This document shows positions 19,901 through 27,363 of a stretch of 64,000 bases of DNA, piece after piece. The stretch lies in assembly GCA_016713675.1 (NCBI GenBank), contig JADJOS010000001.1, positions 2,108,001 to 2,172,000 on the forward strand, in the 5' to 3' direction. Numbering within the stretch: position 1 is the stretch's first letter; the number at the start of each line of letters is the position of its first letter. The notes beneath the pieces are model-generated. The model did not search any database and was not told the origin of the DNA. It worked only from the letters and a program-made list of their open reading frames with translations. The DNA comes from Acidobacteriota bacterium. GTDB taxonomy: Bacteria; Acidobacteriota; Blastocatellia; Pyrinomonadales; Pyrinomonadaceae. The position numbers and the translations under genes were made by a program.

Positions 19901-21855
19901 AGGCGAAACTGAACGCGGGCGATTTCGATGGAGTGCTCAAGGATGTAGACGAGATGTGGAAGAATTTCGATGTCTATTGGAACTTTACGACCGATCCAGA
20001 ACCAAAGATCGCCGAAAATCTAAAGACGCAGGCTCTTGCTCGCCGCGACCGTATCAATGCATTGCTCATTCAGGTCAAGACCGCAGCCGAAGCGGTAAAA
20101 TTTGATAAAAAGCAGCTGCAGCAAGGACTAGTCACGGCGGACGAGATCCTCAAGATCGCTCCGACTCATGCCGATGCTCAAAAGTATCGGCAGATCATTG
20201 CCGACCGTCTTGCCCGCGGAGAAAAAGGAGCGAAAGGCGACAGTGCTCTTGCGAAAGGCGATTCGCTGCAGCAATCCGGCGATCACAAAGGTGCGATCAA
20301 GGCCTATGATTCAGCTATCAAGGCCGACCCGAACAATGCTGAGACGTACATCAAACGGGGCAATTCTAAACTCGCGATAGGCGATACAAAGGGGGCATTG
20401 AAGGATTATGACAAGGGAATCGAACTTAAGTCCGGTGTTGCAGCATGGCATATGGCACGTGCAAAGGCCCGCGAGTCAATTGGCGACAACAGCGGTGCGA
20501 TCAGCGATTATCAAAGTGTCGTGATCATCGAACCGCGAAATATGGACGCCCTTAAGGCACTTGCAGCGATCTATGTGAGAACCAATAATTATCAGGGTCT
20601 GATCGATGTCTATACAAAGATCATCAATCTCGAACCCAGAAATGCCGGTGCTTATCTCGCCCGCGGAATGGCATATCAGGCGAGCGGCAGCTGCCAGTTG
20701 GCAATACCGGATTATGAAAAGGCAATCTCACTTGATCCGCGAAACAGTCCGGCGTACAACGGCCATGGCGAATGCCGTGAACAGGGAAATGACCTCAAGA
20801 ACGCGCTCAAAGACTATGAAAAAGCCGTTCAACTCGATCCCGGAAATAGTCAGGCAGTCGCAAATCGCGATCGGCTAAAGGCAGCATTGGCACCAAAGCC
20901 GAAACCGACTCCGACTCCAAAGGCGACACCTTTGCCGACGCCAAAACCGACGCCGAAGCCAATTCCAACTCCCAAATCGACGCCGGTGACGACCAAACCA
21001 AAACCAACACCGACCCCCCAAAAGACGCCGAAGAAGCCATTTGAGATACCGACCGAGATCAAGATCCCGGGCGTCGGAACGATCAAGCTGCCTGGAGCAA
21101 AGCCCACACCAACGCCCGTTCCAAAACAAGTGCCTGTGAAAACACCGTCCGGCAAGGAGACCCAGGTGCTGAACAACGGCAATATTTATGGCGTCAGCAA
21201 TGGCCCGACCGCCGAAACCACGTTTGTGGTCAAAGGCCCATGGGTCCTGACCTATATCCAGACATACCACTGGAACAATGCTCGCGGTGCCACGCCCGGA
21301 TCGATCGGGGTCTACAACGATTCCGGTCAGCGGTTTGGCGGATGGCGAGCTAACGGTACGCCGGGTCAAGGTGGTGTTCCAAACGCGTATTGGGAGGTGC
21401 GGCCAAATGTTGTTTTGCCCGCAGGAACGTACACGATCGTGGTTTCGTCGCCCGAAACCTGGTCGCATAACTCTCAAAGCGGGGGCCGTGGATTTGCTGT
21501 GGTCAAAGGCTATCCGTATGGCGGATCGGCGACCAATACGCCTCCGGTGAAAAATACACCGAACCAGACCGGCGGCGAAATGGCCGTAGTCGCGATCATC
21601 GAGAACCGCTCGAATATGCCGACGCATATCTTCGCTCAAGGCGATACGTTCGGCCCGTCAAATAAGATCGGTGCGGGCGAGAAGAGAAATGTGAGCGTCA
21701 CGATGGACGCCAGCGGCCGCGTCAAATTCACAGCGGGACGTAATGGCCAGGTGATCACAACGAAGATATGGAACGGCGTCGCCGGCGATCCGAACCGGTA
21801 TCCGCGAGTTATCTTTGATGGATCGCAGCTGCTGATAACTACGGGGCTGCGATGA
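13990..21855 (+). CDS. 2621-residue exported multidomain protein (TPR, Ig/PKD-like, PT linkers)
   Basis: The protein has a Sec signal (about 1-26). Residues 30-1050 are mostly helical, with two hydrophobic stretches near 556-578 and 621-657 that could be membrane helices. A Pro-Thr-Ser linker lies at about 1218-1258. A domain at about 1258-1360 (ARVTNRSSRAINVWAEG) is followed by Ig/PKD-like beta domains (for example LTYSWSG) to about 1775. Ala/Lys-rich helices follow, and then TPR repeats at about 2081-2297. A second Pro-Thr-Lys linker spans 2300-2380. The domain at about 2391-2507 is shared with the gene at 25511. The last domain (2529-2621) echoes 1258-1360. It leads a tightly spaced run of exported proteins. 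Function is unknown; surface or matrix scaffold is a guess from architecture. Confidence 0.85.
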   Translation: MKHLRYLAAAFTILLISSSYHLSQGTYFAHDLFPKSLADSINVRLLADPSDSAYSAAFSGVFVPQQDEIERLLAQWAKDGSADEAVVDRLMRELNIMSKDGESDLIAKLRAAGTKYTAGPSAFESVVRETLDKRRYAQVDNAVQEVLNAYGKDLEAVIRTGSSGKRYLQIRGTGDGGTGYRMFFSDDDISFVGTKAEEAARMLNGILENQGLAKLKVKGMDLGSLKNIRGIDLTAIELLEPDKFLGESGIASIKGEMLDKGAVIAERSGESMAMTARPLRQFVEAKKSKMLADLMDDSAVRATVQKFGALTVVGSCERQIVQTHAGWANLPDSEKVKYVLRQRFALSESGAMRNVAGEAASVTAADIAKLTKLRSELKLRPNLTAEELSWLNTLRAQNIDLAFKEIPQKLAPVIAVAEVSGKSVASNPEVRRMMNELTTGFALMRDRVIDIPETEMIAKLKSMAGENKELYSALYTSFQQSKDLVEALDQWIASGGTREAFIDMLVKAEGRLARLQQVIARRAKKANTAEAKTLATIEEMLGNDLGDNFFMKMAKNPAAKKVVLAAMVAGGGAACLKAMYESWAKGNFQEDLSSAAFGIMDFVPGGAEVKLLFTEGMDKTVLVLFIKDALYLSPAWPIALVGDVLVLSIDLGAAYKIQMQQQGLVDFLVYNSDFDTTGERPKFVRLNLPGGTLVEREALAKFFFEAKSLRYRHTGKEFLMNDLSAVSTDLLDKAFIPEDPVTQQLRQAAEQQMNAINRSEALAADGIFASSVGYSRWLFGFETVCEKSQERWCKVFSLLKKKITDRREIVKDKVMIAQLIEMAETKRATLAAANETEAKLDKLQEKLEQLRGKPLEVKLSAVVKKGAEEAGNSVRSDTQEERDMKRGAVWSEAYAAYMRIWNWQRSVKTNIALKTGWDRVLVLQFKWTGDPVEDERKSEQSRKGFASALARITRDITIAKGSEPLVGDPVDKEAFGILGDVVFPWRAALDESDKETAEQGSAYFTEYTSAVEKVKKLYAVSAAFQAQLDKGAQIVKGSETLTLDRSTSLELKFSDPELTTQMTEGKLTIRWFTSGNGRFTPDDRNLKTNYAPYSPEPVKLTVVLTRGGTDRAKGSLAVTMSVAVPNDFLILELTPPQPKPQAIAGITANIPERFFGGKPRFHYNWACTNCKVDNFDRSRTAVTAPKSGASTVTCELLVEGADGKSTLLLRKELKFDVEGKATPTPTPSPSPGATPTPTPTPSPSPTPGTTPTPEATPETVMARVTNRSSRAINVWAEGRSPKTMMDVLESHTEPGTTSGIKAVIPVSGSLHFYKGSVGAVTGGTNEIETSCLWKREPGVSGQVPNITYEADGSLVCGTTILASRVKFVPATVTPLKVGETTTVEAVVDALKPHEKPLTYSWSGTFEGEPSELKSTSKVTIRGNKIGKYKLSVSVAGKTGSLGKASLEYEVGGVTATLEKVNGPLLYGAEIPLTAKVAGMDKLGAAFGRGCVSKPGAICIPDPVNEGDSSSIKVIWQSEPAITFLPPTTGGPTTNARFDRMGKIKVWAEIMVTEEGRTRTVTETPQQEIEVKAPKYIFTFTPAEGEGKAGQEIRAVITEDPPRKPAIDPSMIDFVWTDPPSSNRMEYKDNASEIGFTLKDAKPVQLNVRARVPHWGDTIAEITGTYSPTMFTVKTEVLGSGGLKPQIWREGVGLVTVEKNVYCADEMVRVKATIVEPGAPSDIRWNWTANEGTTIGNNIAQEITVSRHETGTAELTVEAKDKNGVLLGKGTASFSVTVSALDIKTAKTKAAAANSGAAKKKEAADKLIKAKDLVRKGLLDEGITLVGEAEAGDPTNREAKSLSAKWKKERTAVQAAITKAKALLTQNKFVDASTALNAAKALHPLYKPVTDLDKEINDKWGRHDAEVKEAIGAVRLANEARDFKKALVLAPQVRTKFQLTAPSEAELKRYEDWAREHETEKERRRGILKQAEAKLNAGDFDGVLKDVDEMWKNFDVYWNFTTDPEPKIAENLKTQALARRDRINALLIQVKTAAEAVKFDKKQLQQGLVTADEILKIAPTHADAQKYRQIIADRLARGEKGAKGDSALAKGDSLQQSGDHKGAIKAYDSAIKADPNNAETYIKRGNSKLAIGDTKGALKDYDKGIELKSGVAAWHMARAKARESIGDNSGAISDYQSVVIIEPRNMDALKALAAIYVRTNNYQGLIDVYTKIINLEPRNAGAYLARGMAYQASGSCQLAIPDYEKAISLDPRNSPAYNGHGECREQGNDLKNALKDYEKAVQLDPGNSQAVANRDRLKAALAPKPKPTPTPKATPLPTPKPTPKPIPTPKSTPVTTKPKPTPTPQKTPKKPFEIPTEIKIPGVGTIKLPGAKPTPTPVPKQVPVKTPSGKETQVLNNGNIYGVSNGPTAETTFVVKGPWVLTYIQTYHWNNARGATPGSIGVYNDSGQRFGGWRANGTPGQGGVPNAYWEVRPNVVLPAGTYTIVVSSPETWSHNSQSGGRGFAVVKGYPYGGSATNTPPVKNTPNQTGGEMAVVAIIENRSNMPTHIFAQGDTFGPSNKIGAGEKRNVSVTMDASGRVKFTAGRNGQVITTKIWNGVAGDPNRYPRVIFDGSQLLITTGLR

Positions 21856-21865
21856 CAGGAGAGAT

Positions 21866-22498
21866 ATGTTCGATCTTAGAAAACACCATTTCGTTGAGGC
21901 GGCGTTGGTCGCGGTGCTTATCATTGTTGGGTCTTTTCCGTCGCAGGCGTCGTCGTTAAGGGCTGTTATCGATTCCGATCTCGACCGCGACGGCAGGATC
22001 GAGCGGATCGACCTGGATAGCGAACGCGAAATGACGCTGCGGATAATGCGAGGCGGCGAGGCCGTTTGGTCAGGTGTTCCTGGTAAATGGAAACCCTGGA
22101 AGCTGCAGATCGCCGACGTGGACGGCGACGGCAAACTCGAGATCACGATCGCCGTTTTCAAATCGACCAAATTTTTTCCAAAGCCGCACAATTGCCTGTT
22201 TATCTACGGCTGGTCGGGCGATGAGGTATTTCCGAAGTGGCTCGGCTCATCGCTCGGACGGCCATTTACCGATTTCCTATTTGCCGATCTTGACGACGGT
22301 CCGGGCAACGAGCTCCTGGCGATCGAAACCGCACGAGATGGACGGAAAGGCGCCGCGATCTACCGTTGGGACAGCTTTGGTTTTACGCTCGTTCGGCGCA
22401 AGGGCGAATGGGCAAATGCAGCAATTTTGGATGCAGGCAAAGGCCGCATCTCGATACTGGCGGATGGCGGAACGGTCGTTCTGCCGTTCGATCAATGA
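21866..22498 (+). CDS. exported FG-GAP/VCBS-like repeat protein
   Basis: This 210-residue protein has a hydrophobic N-terminal segment (about 12-30) that acts as signal or anchor. Calcium-loop-like repeats follow: DSDLDRDGRIERIDLD, IADVDGDGKLEITIAVF and FADLDDGPGNELLAIE. These resemble FG-GAP/VCBS blades of an integrin-type propeller, though at about 180 residues it holds few blades. It begins 10 bases after the giant gene, with AGGAGAG as ribosome-binding site, so it is co-transcribed with it. Confidence 0.82.
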   Translation: MFDLRKHHFVEAALVAVLIIVGSFPSQASSLRAVIDSDLDRDGRIERIDLDSEREMTLRIMRGGEAVWSGVPGKWKPWKLQIADVDGDGKLEITIAVFKSTKFFPKPHNCLFIYGWSGDEVFPKWLGSSLGRPFTDFLFADLDDGPGNELLAIETARDGRKGAAIYRWDSFGFTLVRRKGEWANAAILDAGKGRISILADGGTVVLPFDQ

Positions 22499-22509
22499 AG
22501 GAGTTAGTT

Positions 22510-24555
22510 ATGAAAAGCGATAAATTGAAGACGGGGATTCTAGCGGCCGTAGTGTTGGCCCTCAGTTTGCTGAGCGCAAATGCACAAAATGCAAAGGTCA
22601 AACCGTATAAGGTCTCGGCTACGCTCGCCGAGGTGTCTAATTTAAAGCACTTTAACCGCAAGATGCCGGTCACTGCGGCTAAACGGGCAATGCTCGCGAA
22701 GCACCTGTTTGCTGTTTCACCAACCAAGTCGAAGCAGCTCTTCCACATCTACGAGGACAACGACTACAAGGACATCCCGTCGTTCGTCACAACGGACTCG
22801 GTGCTGCATCTGTATCACATTTTTTTTGATTTCACTCTTCGGACAGTCGAGGAGCAGGCACTGACGCCGGTTCTCGTTCGTTTGACTGAGGGAATGCTGG
22901 CCGATTCCGTAAAGATTTGGAACGAGGCGGAGGACAGTGGGTTAAGAGAAGCTGCGCTCAAGAACGTCGTCTATTTTGCCGTCGCTGCCCGCAACCTTGG
23001 GCTCCAGCCAAAGGTGCCGGCCCAGGCGGAAAACCTGATCCGTCTCGAAATGGACCTTATCGACGATCACGCGGGCATGAAGGTCGGGGCGATATTTCCG
23101 TATGAGATCGACTATTCTCTGTTCGTGCCCCGCGGACATTACACCCGAAGCGAGACTCTGCAAAGATACTTTCGCGTAATGATGTGGTACGGCCTCGCTC
23201 CGTTCGCACTTCGCTCGAATACGGGCAGAGCCGACGAAACGATCCGTCAGAGCCTGCTGCTGACACGGTCGCTCTACCGGACCAACCTGATCAGTGATTG
23301 GGAAGCGATCTACGAGCCGACCGCGTTCTATGTCGGCACGTCGGACGACCTGACGCCGGCAGAATGGAAATCGGCGATGGACAAGACATTCGGCGCGAAT
23401 GCCGCGGTCTCTTCGTTTGCGGACGCTGAGAAATTTGAGCGGTTCGTCGAAGCCGCCCAGCTTCTGCGGCCGGCGCAGATACAATACCGGCGGCTGATCG
23501 AGCCCGGCAAGACCATCGCTCCGGACCCGAACACGCAGTTCCGGTTCATGGGCCAGCGGTACATTCCCGACAGCGAGATCCTGCAAAAACTGTCGGTGCC
23601 GATCAAACGTGTATTTCCCGCCGGACTCGATGTAATGGCAGTGCTAGGCAGCGAACGTGCCGCGAGCATTCTCGATGCAAATCCGCGGGTTTACAATCCG
23701 CAAAACTGGGAGGCATATCGAGCAGAACGGGCGAAACTTTTGCAGCAGTTCAGCGCGGTTATGCCTGAGGTCTGGACATCCAACCTTTATTGGAGATGGC
23801 TCGGAGCACTCAAAACGCTTAACGAACCGGTTCCGCCGGGCTATCCGTCGTTCATGCAGAATCAGGCTTGGACAGACAAGTCGCTCAATACATCGCTCGC
23901 ATCGTGGGCTCAGCTTCGTCACGACACGATCCTATACGGCAAACAGAGCGGAGCGGAAATGGGCGACGGCAGCGAACCGGCTCCTTATAAAGGTTACGTA
24001 GAGCCCAACGTCAAGTTCTGGTCGCAGATGTTAGATCTGACCCGCAGATCGCGCCAAGGTCTGAACGACCGTAAGCTGATGCCCGAGGAACTCGAAGGAC
24101 GCTTCGAGACGTTCGAGGAATTGATCTCCAATCTTAAAACCATCTCGGAAAAAGAACTGCGGAACGAAAAACTGACCGAGGACGAGTATCAATCGATCCG
24201 GGCGATCGGCGGCACGCTCGAGTATATGACGCTGTCGGTAATGACCGGAAATCCGGACACTTGGGAACTCGTCAACGAGGCTGACAAAGAGATGGCATGC
24301 ATCGCCGACGTTCACACCGGCGGAGACGAGGTGCTTGAAGAAGCCGTCGGGAATGCCAACGAGATACTGGTGATCGTTCCGGTCGAGGGGAGACTGGTAC
24401 TTACGCGCGGAGCAGTTTTCAGCTATTACGAATTCATCCATCCGGCGGCCGACCGTCTTACCGACGAGAAATGGCAGAAGATGGTAAACGCGGGCCGTGT
24501 GCCGGCACCGCCGGCTTGGACGCGGTCGTTTTTGATTTCCGGCGCACAGAAATAG
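22510..24555 (+). CDS. DUF3160-family exported protein
   Basis: This is a 681-residue protein with a clear Sec signal (MKSDKLKTGILAAVVLALSL...ANAQ). It matches the DUF3160 family, recognised by FHIYEDNDYKDIPSFVTTDSVLHLYH, YEPTAFYVGTSDDLTP, GQRYIPDSEIL and the C-terminal DVHTGGDEVLEEAVGNANEI...FSYYEF. The family has no assigned activity known to me. The start at 22510 has GAAGGAG upstream and gives the signal peptide. The frame stays open upstream to 22366 but only overlaps the previous gene. It lies 11 bases after the FG-GAP-like gene. Confidence 0.9.
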   Translation: MKSDKLKTGILAAVVLALSLLSANAQNAKVKPYKVSATLAEVSNLKHFNRKMPVTAAKRAMLAKHLFAVSPTKSKQLFHIYEDNDYKDIPSFVTTDSVLHLYHIFFDFTLRTVEEQALTPVLVRLTEGMLADSVKIWNEAEDSGLREAALKNVVYFAVAARNLGLQPKVPAQAENLIRLEMDLIDDHAGMKVGAIFPYEIDYSLFVPRGHYTRSETLQRYFRVMMWYGLAPFALRSNTGRADETIRQSLLLTRSLYRTNLISDWEAIYEPTAFYVGTSDDLTPAEWKSAMDKTFGANAAVSSFADAEKFERFVEAAQLLRPAQIQYRRLIEPGKTIAPDPNTQFRFMGQRYIPDSEILQKLSVPIKRVFPAGLDVMAVLGSERAASILDANPRVYNPQNWEAYRAERAKLLQQFSAVMPEVWTSNLYWRWLGALKTLNEPVPPGYPSFMQNQAWTDKSLNTSLASWAQLRHDTILYGKQSGAEMGDGSEPAPYKGYVEPNVKFWSQMLDLTRRSRQGLNDRKLMPEELEGRFETFEELISNLKTISEKELRNEKLTEDEYQSIRAIGGTLEYMTLSVMTGNPDTWELVNEADKEMACIADVHTGGDEVLEEAVGNANEILVIVPVEGRLVLTRGAVFSYYEFIHPAADRLTDEKWQKMVNAGRVPAPPAWTRSFLISGAQK

Positions 24556-24588
24556 ATCGCGAAGGCCCAGCGATAAGGAGGTGAGATC

Positions 24589-25506
24589 ATGATCTTCAAA
24601 GCAGCATATTTAGTATTGATAGCGGCAACGGCATGTTTGGTAATTTCAGCCCAGAGTACTTATACGCCGCGGGACGCGGATGAGCAAGAAGCCTGGACCA
24701 TCTACCAGCAATACAAAGACAGCAAAAAGATCGAGTCAATGCTTGAGTCACAGATCAAGCAGAAATTCAGCGATTCGATCATGGCCACTTACGGGCAATT
24801 CGGCATTCTGGGCACCGATCGCGAGGCGCTTGCCCAAGCTCAGGCGATGACGGTGACACTGAATCTGGAACGCAAACGACAGGCAGAACTTGAGCCCGCT
24901 TGGGAAAAGAAATTCTATTGGCGATATGGGGATCTTCGCTGGATGGCCGACCGGGTTCGCGATGTCAAGACAGGCCGCGAAATGGACCGGATCGAGTTTG
25001 CTCTTACCTATTTTCCGTTCAATTACAAAAAGGGCGTCGTTCCTTCCACAATGGTTACGAGTAAAGACGCCGGGGTCGCTGAAAAGGGAAATGCCGAGAG
25101 TTGGTCGCATATTCGCGTAACGCTTGCGCCGGTTTCCGGATTCACGACCGAAGACAAGCCGGGCTGGCGAAACAACGGCACCGGTTTCAGAGCCGCAATG
25201 ATCGGCGGCGGTCCGCTCACGGTCAAGATCGAAATTACGGGAAAGGGCGGCATTTCTTATTATGACTACACTGCAAATGTGATTGTGAAAACGGCGTCCG
25301 GAAGGAGCATCATTGCCGAAACCCGCAAGATCTCAACCAATGGCGGAAGCGTTTCGTTTTCTGCATCAATGGTTCCGGCCGAAAACGACGGAAGTTTGAC
25401 CATCGATGTCAGTATCTCGGGCGGCAATCCGGAAGGATTTACCTATTACGTTTCCGGTACTGTGGATCTGGGCAGCGCAGTGGGTGGCGTATCAAAGATG
25501 AGGTGA
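24589..25506 (+). CDS. exported protein, first of two tandem paralogues
   Basis: This 305-residue protein has a signal peptide (to about residue 22). Its N-terminal helical module (about 23-150, TYTPRDADEQEAWTIYQQYKDSKK ... EFALTYFPFNY) is shared with the next gene. The second half is beta-rich and unrelated to any family I know. An AAGGAGGTGAGATC ribosome-binding site directly precedes the ATG and is close to optimal. It belongs to the exported operon, 33 bases after the DUF3160 gene and 4 bases before its paralogue. Confidence 0.82.
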   Translation: MIFKAAYLVLIAATACLVISAQSTYTPRDADEQEAWTIYQQYKDSKKIESMLESQIKQKFSDSIMATYGQFGILGTDREALAQAQAMTVTLNLERKRQAELEPAWEKKFYWRYGDLRWMADRVRDVKTGREMDRIEFALTYFPFNYKKGVVPSTMVTSKDAGVAEKGNAESWSHIRVTLAPVSGFTTEDKPGWRNNGTGFRAAMIGGGPLTVKIEITGKGGISYYDYTANVIVKTASGRSIIAETRKISTNGGSVSFSASMVPAENDGSLTIDVSISGGNPEGFTYYVSGTVDLGSAVGGVSKMR

Positions 25507-25510
25507 GAAT

Positions 25511-26815
25511 ATGAAGATCAAGACGATATTTACGATACTGCTATTGGCTGCCGCAGTGCTGACTGTTTCCGCTCAGGGGACATTTACACCTCGCGATGCA
25601 GATGAGGCACAGGCGTGGCGTTTGTACAATCAATATAAGGAAAGCCGACGCGTCGAGGCCCCGCTTGAGGCTCAGATCAAGGCGAAATTTAACGATGCGC
25701 TAATGGCAGCGTACGGTGCGCTTGCCGGAAAAGCTGTCGATCCGGGTGACGTAGCTGAGATCCGCGCTTTGAGGGAGAAGATGGAAACCGAACGTAAGCG
25801 CCAGGCGGATCTGCTGGCGGCCTGGGAACGAAAGTTTTACTGGCGATATGGCGATCTGCGTTGGATGAACGACAAGATCCGGGATGCAAAAACAGGGCGT
25901 GAAATGGATCGGATCGAGTTTGCATTGACATACCTTCCATTCAACTATGTACCGGATAAAACGGCGAGGGTCGTTTCGACTCCAACACCATCGACAAAGC
26001 CTTCGGGCCCAGCTGATTCAACAAGCCTGACTCTTGAACTGCCCGGATATTGGGGACATCTTAGTTATACGATCACAGGTGCCAGGCTTGATCCGCCAAC
26101 AGGCGGAGATCGCGGAAACGTCGCCGGTAGGCAGTATACCGGGGAACTAAAGGGTAATATGCTGACCGTTTCGGGCAAGGCTGTAAGCGATAATCCTTCG
26201 AGCGGCCCGGGCTCGATGGACTATTACGAGATCGTCGTTTCGGTTGCAGTAGGAAAAGAGAAAAAGGAATACGGCTACATTGCTCAAAAAGGCGAAAAGC
26301 TGAACAAGTCATTCTCGTTGTCGGTGCCGGTCACAACCGGAGCAACCGGCAGCTTTTCGATCAGCCTGATGGAACAAAACGCCAACTACGGCCCGCACGG
26401 TTGGGTCGTCGGAGGCAGTTTGAAAGCGAAAGGAGTTGGGACTCCGAAGGTCGGAGATGCGGCCCCGGCCGGACAGCCAAAACAACTGTTCACAACCGGA
26501 AACGACTACGCCGTCCAAAATGGCGGTACGCCGCCGAACTTTGCGGTCAAGTCTGCGACAACTATCTCTCAGATAATGACATACCATTGGAATGGTGGAA
26601 AAGGATCGAATGGCGGAACGATCGGACTCAGGGATCAGAATGGAAAGATTTACGGCCCATGGGTGGCCAGCGTCAGAAATCGGGTCTATTGGGAAGTTAA
26701 TCGCAAGATCGAATTGCCGCCGGGAACTTATACCGTGATCGATTCCGAACCTTCGACATGGGCACAAAATGCCGCAAGCGGTGGAAAGGGAATGGTGACG
26801 ATCAAAGGGCTTTAG
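25511..26815 (+). CDS. exported protein, second tandem paralogue with C-terminal domain shared with the giant protein
   Basis: This 434-residue protein has a signal peptide and then the same N-terminal module as its upstream neighbour (TFTPRDADEAQAWRLYNQYKES ... KFYWRYGDLRWMNDKIRDAK ... EFALTYLPFNY). A Thr/Pro-rich linker at about 155-170 and a beta-rich middle follow. The C-terminal domain at about 322-434 (GNDYAVQNGG ... MTYHWNGGKGS ... VYWEVNRKIELPPGTYTV ... SGGKGMVTIKG) clearly aligns with residues 2391-2507 of the giant protein. The shared domain ties the two ends of the operon together. Confidence 0.85.
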   Translation: MKIKTIFTILLLAAAVLTVSAQGTFTPRDADEAQAWRLYNQYKESRRVEAPLEAQIKAKFNDALMAAYGALAGKAVDPGDVAEIRALREKMETERKRQADLLAAWERKFYWRYGDLRWMNDKIRDAKTGREMDRIEFALTYLPFNYVPDKTARVVSTPTPSTKPSGPADSTSLTLELPGYWGHLSYTITGARLDPPTGGDRGNVAGRQYTGELKGNMLTVSGKAVSDNPSSGPGSMDYYEIVVSVAVGKEKKEYGYIAQKGEKLNKSFSLSVPVTTGATGSFSISLMEQNANYGPHGWVVGGSLKAKGVGTPKVGDAAPAGQPKQLFTTGNDYAVQNGGTPPNFAVKSATTISQIMTYHWNGGKGSNGGTIGLRDQNGKIYGPWVASVRNRVYWEVNRKIELPPGTYTVIDSEPSTWAQNAASGGKGMVTIKGL

Positions 26816-26836
26816 AAATCATTGGAGGACAAATGT

Positions 26837-27268
26837 ATGAAAAAACTGATCTTAATTACAGCACTTTTAATTGGGTTTTCGATATCTGCCGCTGCTCAGT
26901 CAGGGAAGATCACCGGAAAACTGACCTATCCGAGCGACGGGATTCCCACCGATATGGTGCTTTGCGTTACGGTGACCTCACTGTACGCCGAGCCGACATA
27001 CTGCTCGAACGATCGTGCCGCAAAACTAACGGCCGCAAAGATCGCATTTAGGCTTAACTATCGAGCGGCGTCATACTCAGTCTCGCTTCCGGCAGCTTCG
27101 TACTACATCTATGCAAAAACTAGCGAGATGCCGGGCCATAAGGGATACTATAACGAATTCGTAAAGTGCGGTATGAGCGTCGAGTGTACGTCGAAAGCAC
27201 CGATCGTTGTCAAGGTCAAAGCCGGGCAGACCAGAAGCGGAATAACCGTTGGGGATTTTTGGGATTGA
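26837..27268 (+). CDS. small exported protein with carboxypeptidase-regulatory-like fold
   Basis: This 143-residue protein has a Sec signal (MKKLILITALLIGFSISAAAQ) and then SGKITGKLTYPSDGIPTDMVLCVTV ... YSVSLPAASYYIYAKT, a pattern typical of prealbumin-like carboxypeptidase-regulatory domains. Two Cys pairs may form disulfides. GGAGGA before the ATG supports this start. It is the last gene of the exported run, 21 bases after its neighbour, and a terminator follows. Confidence 0.8.
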   Translation: MKKLILITALLIGFSISAAAQSGKITGKLTYPSDGIPTDMVLCVTVTSLYAEPTYCSNDRAAKLTAAKIAFRLNYRAASYSVSLPAASYYIYAKTSEMPGHKGYYNEFVKCGMSVECTSKAPIVVKVKAGQTRSGITVGDFWD

Positions 27269-27290
27269 CCATCATATTATTTTGGAGAAG

Positions 27291-27329
27291 AAGGCTCGAT
27301 CGGCAATAAAACACAGATCGAGCCTTTTC
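27291..27329 (+). terminator. terminator of the exported-protein operon
   Basis: AAGGCTCGATC and GATCGAGCCTT form an 11-bp stem with a 14-base loop, then TT. It lies 22 bases after the last gene. Confidence 0.82.
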
Positions 27330-27363
27330 TAGTGCCGAGGCATTGTTTGTTTATAAAATAGGA

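Noticed and set aside
20875..21639. 254-codon minus-strand ORF
   Set aside because: It is the antisense reading of the Pro/Thr linker and C-terminal domain of the giant protein.
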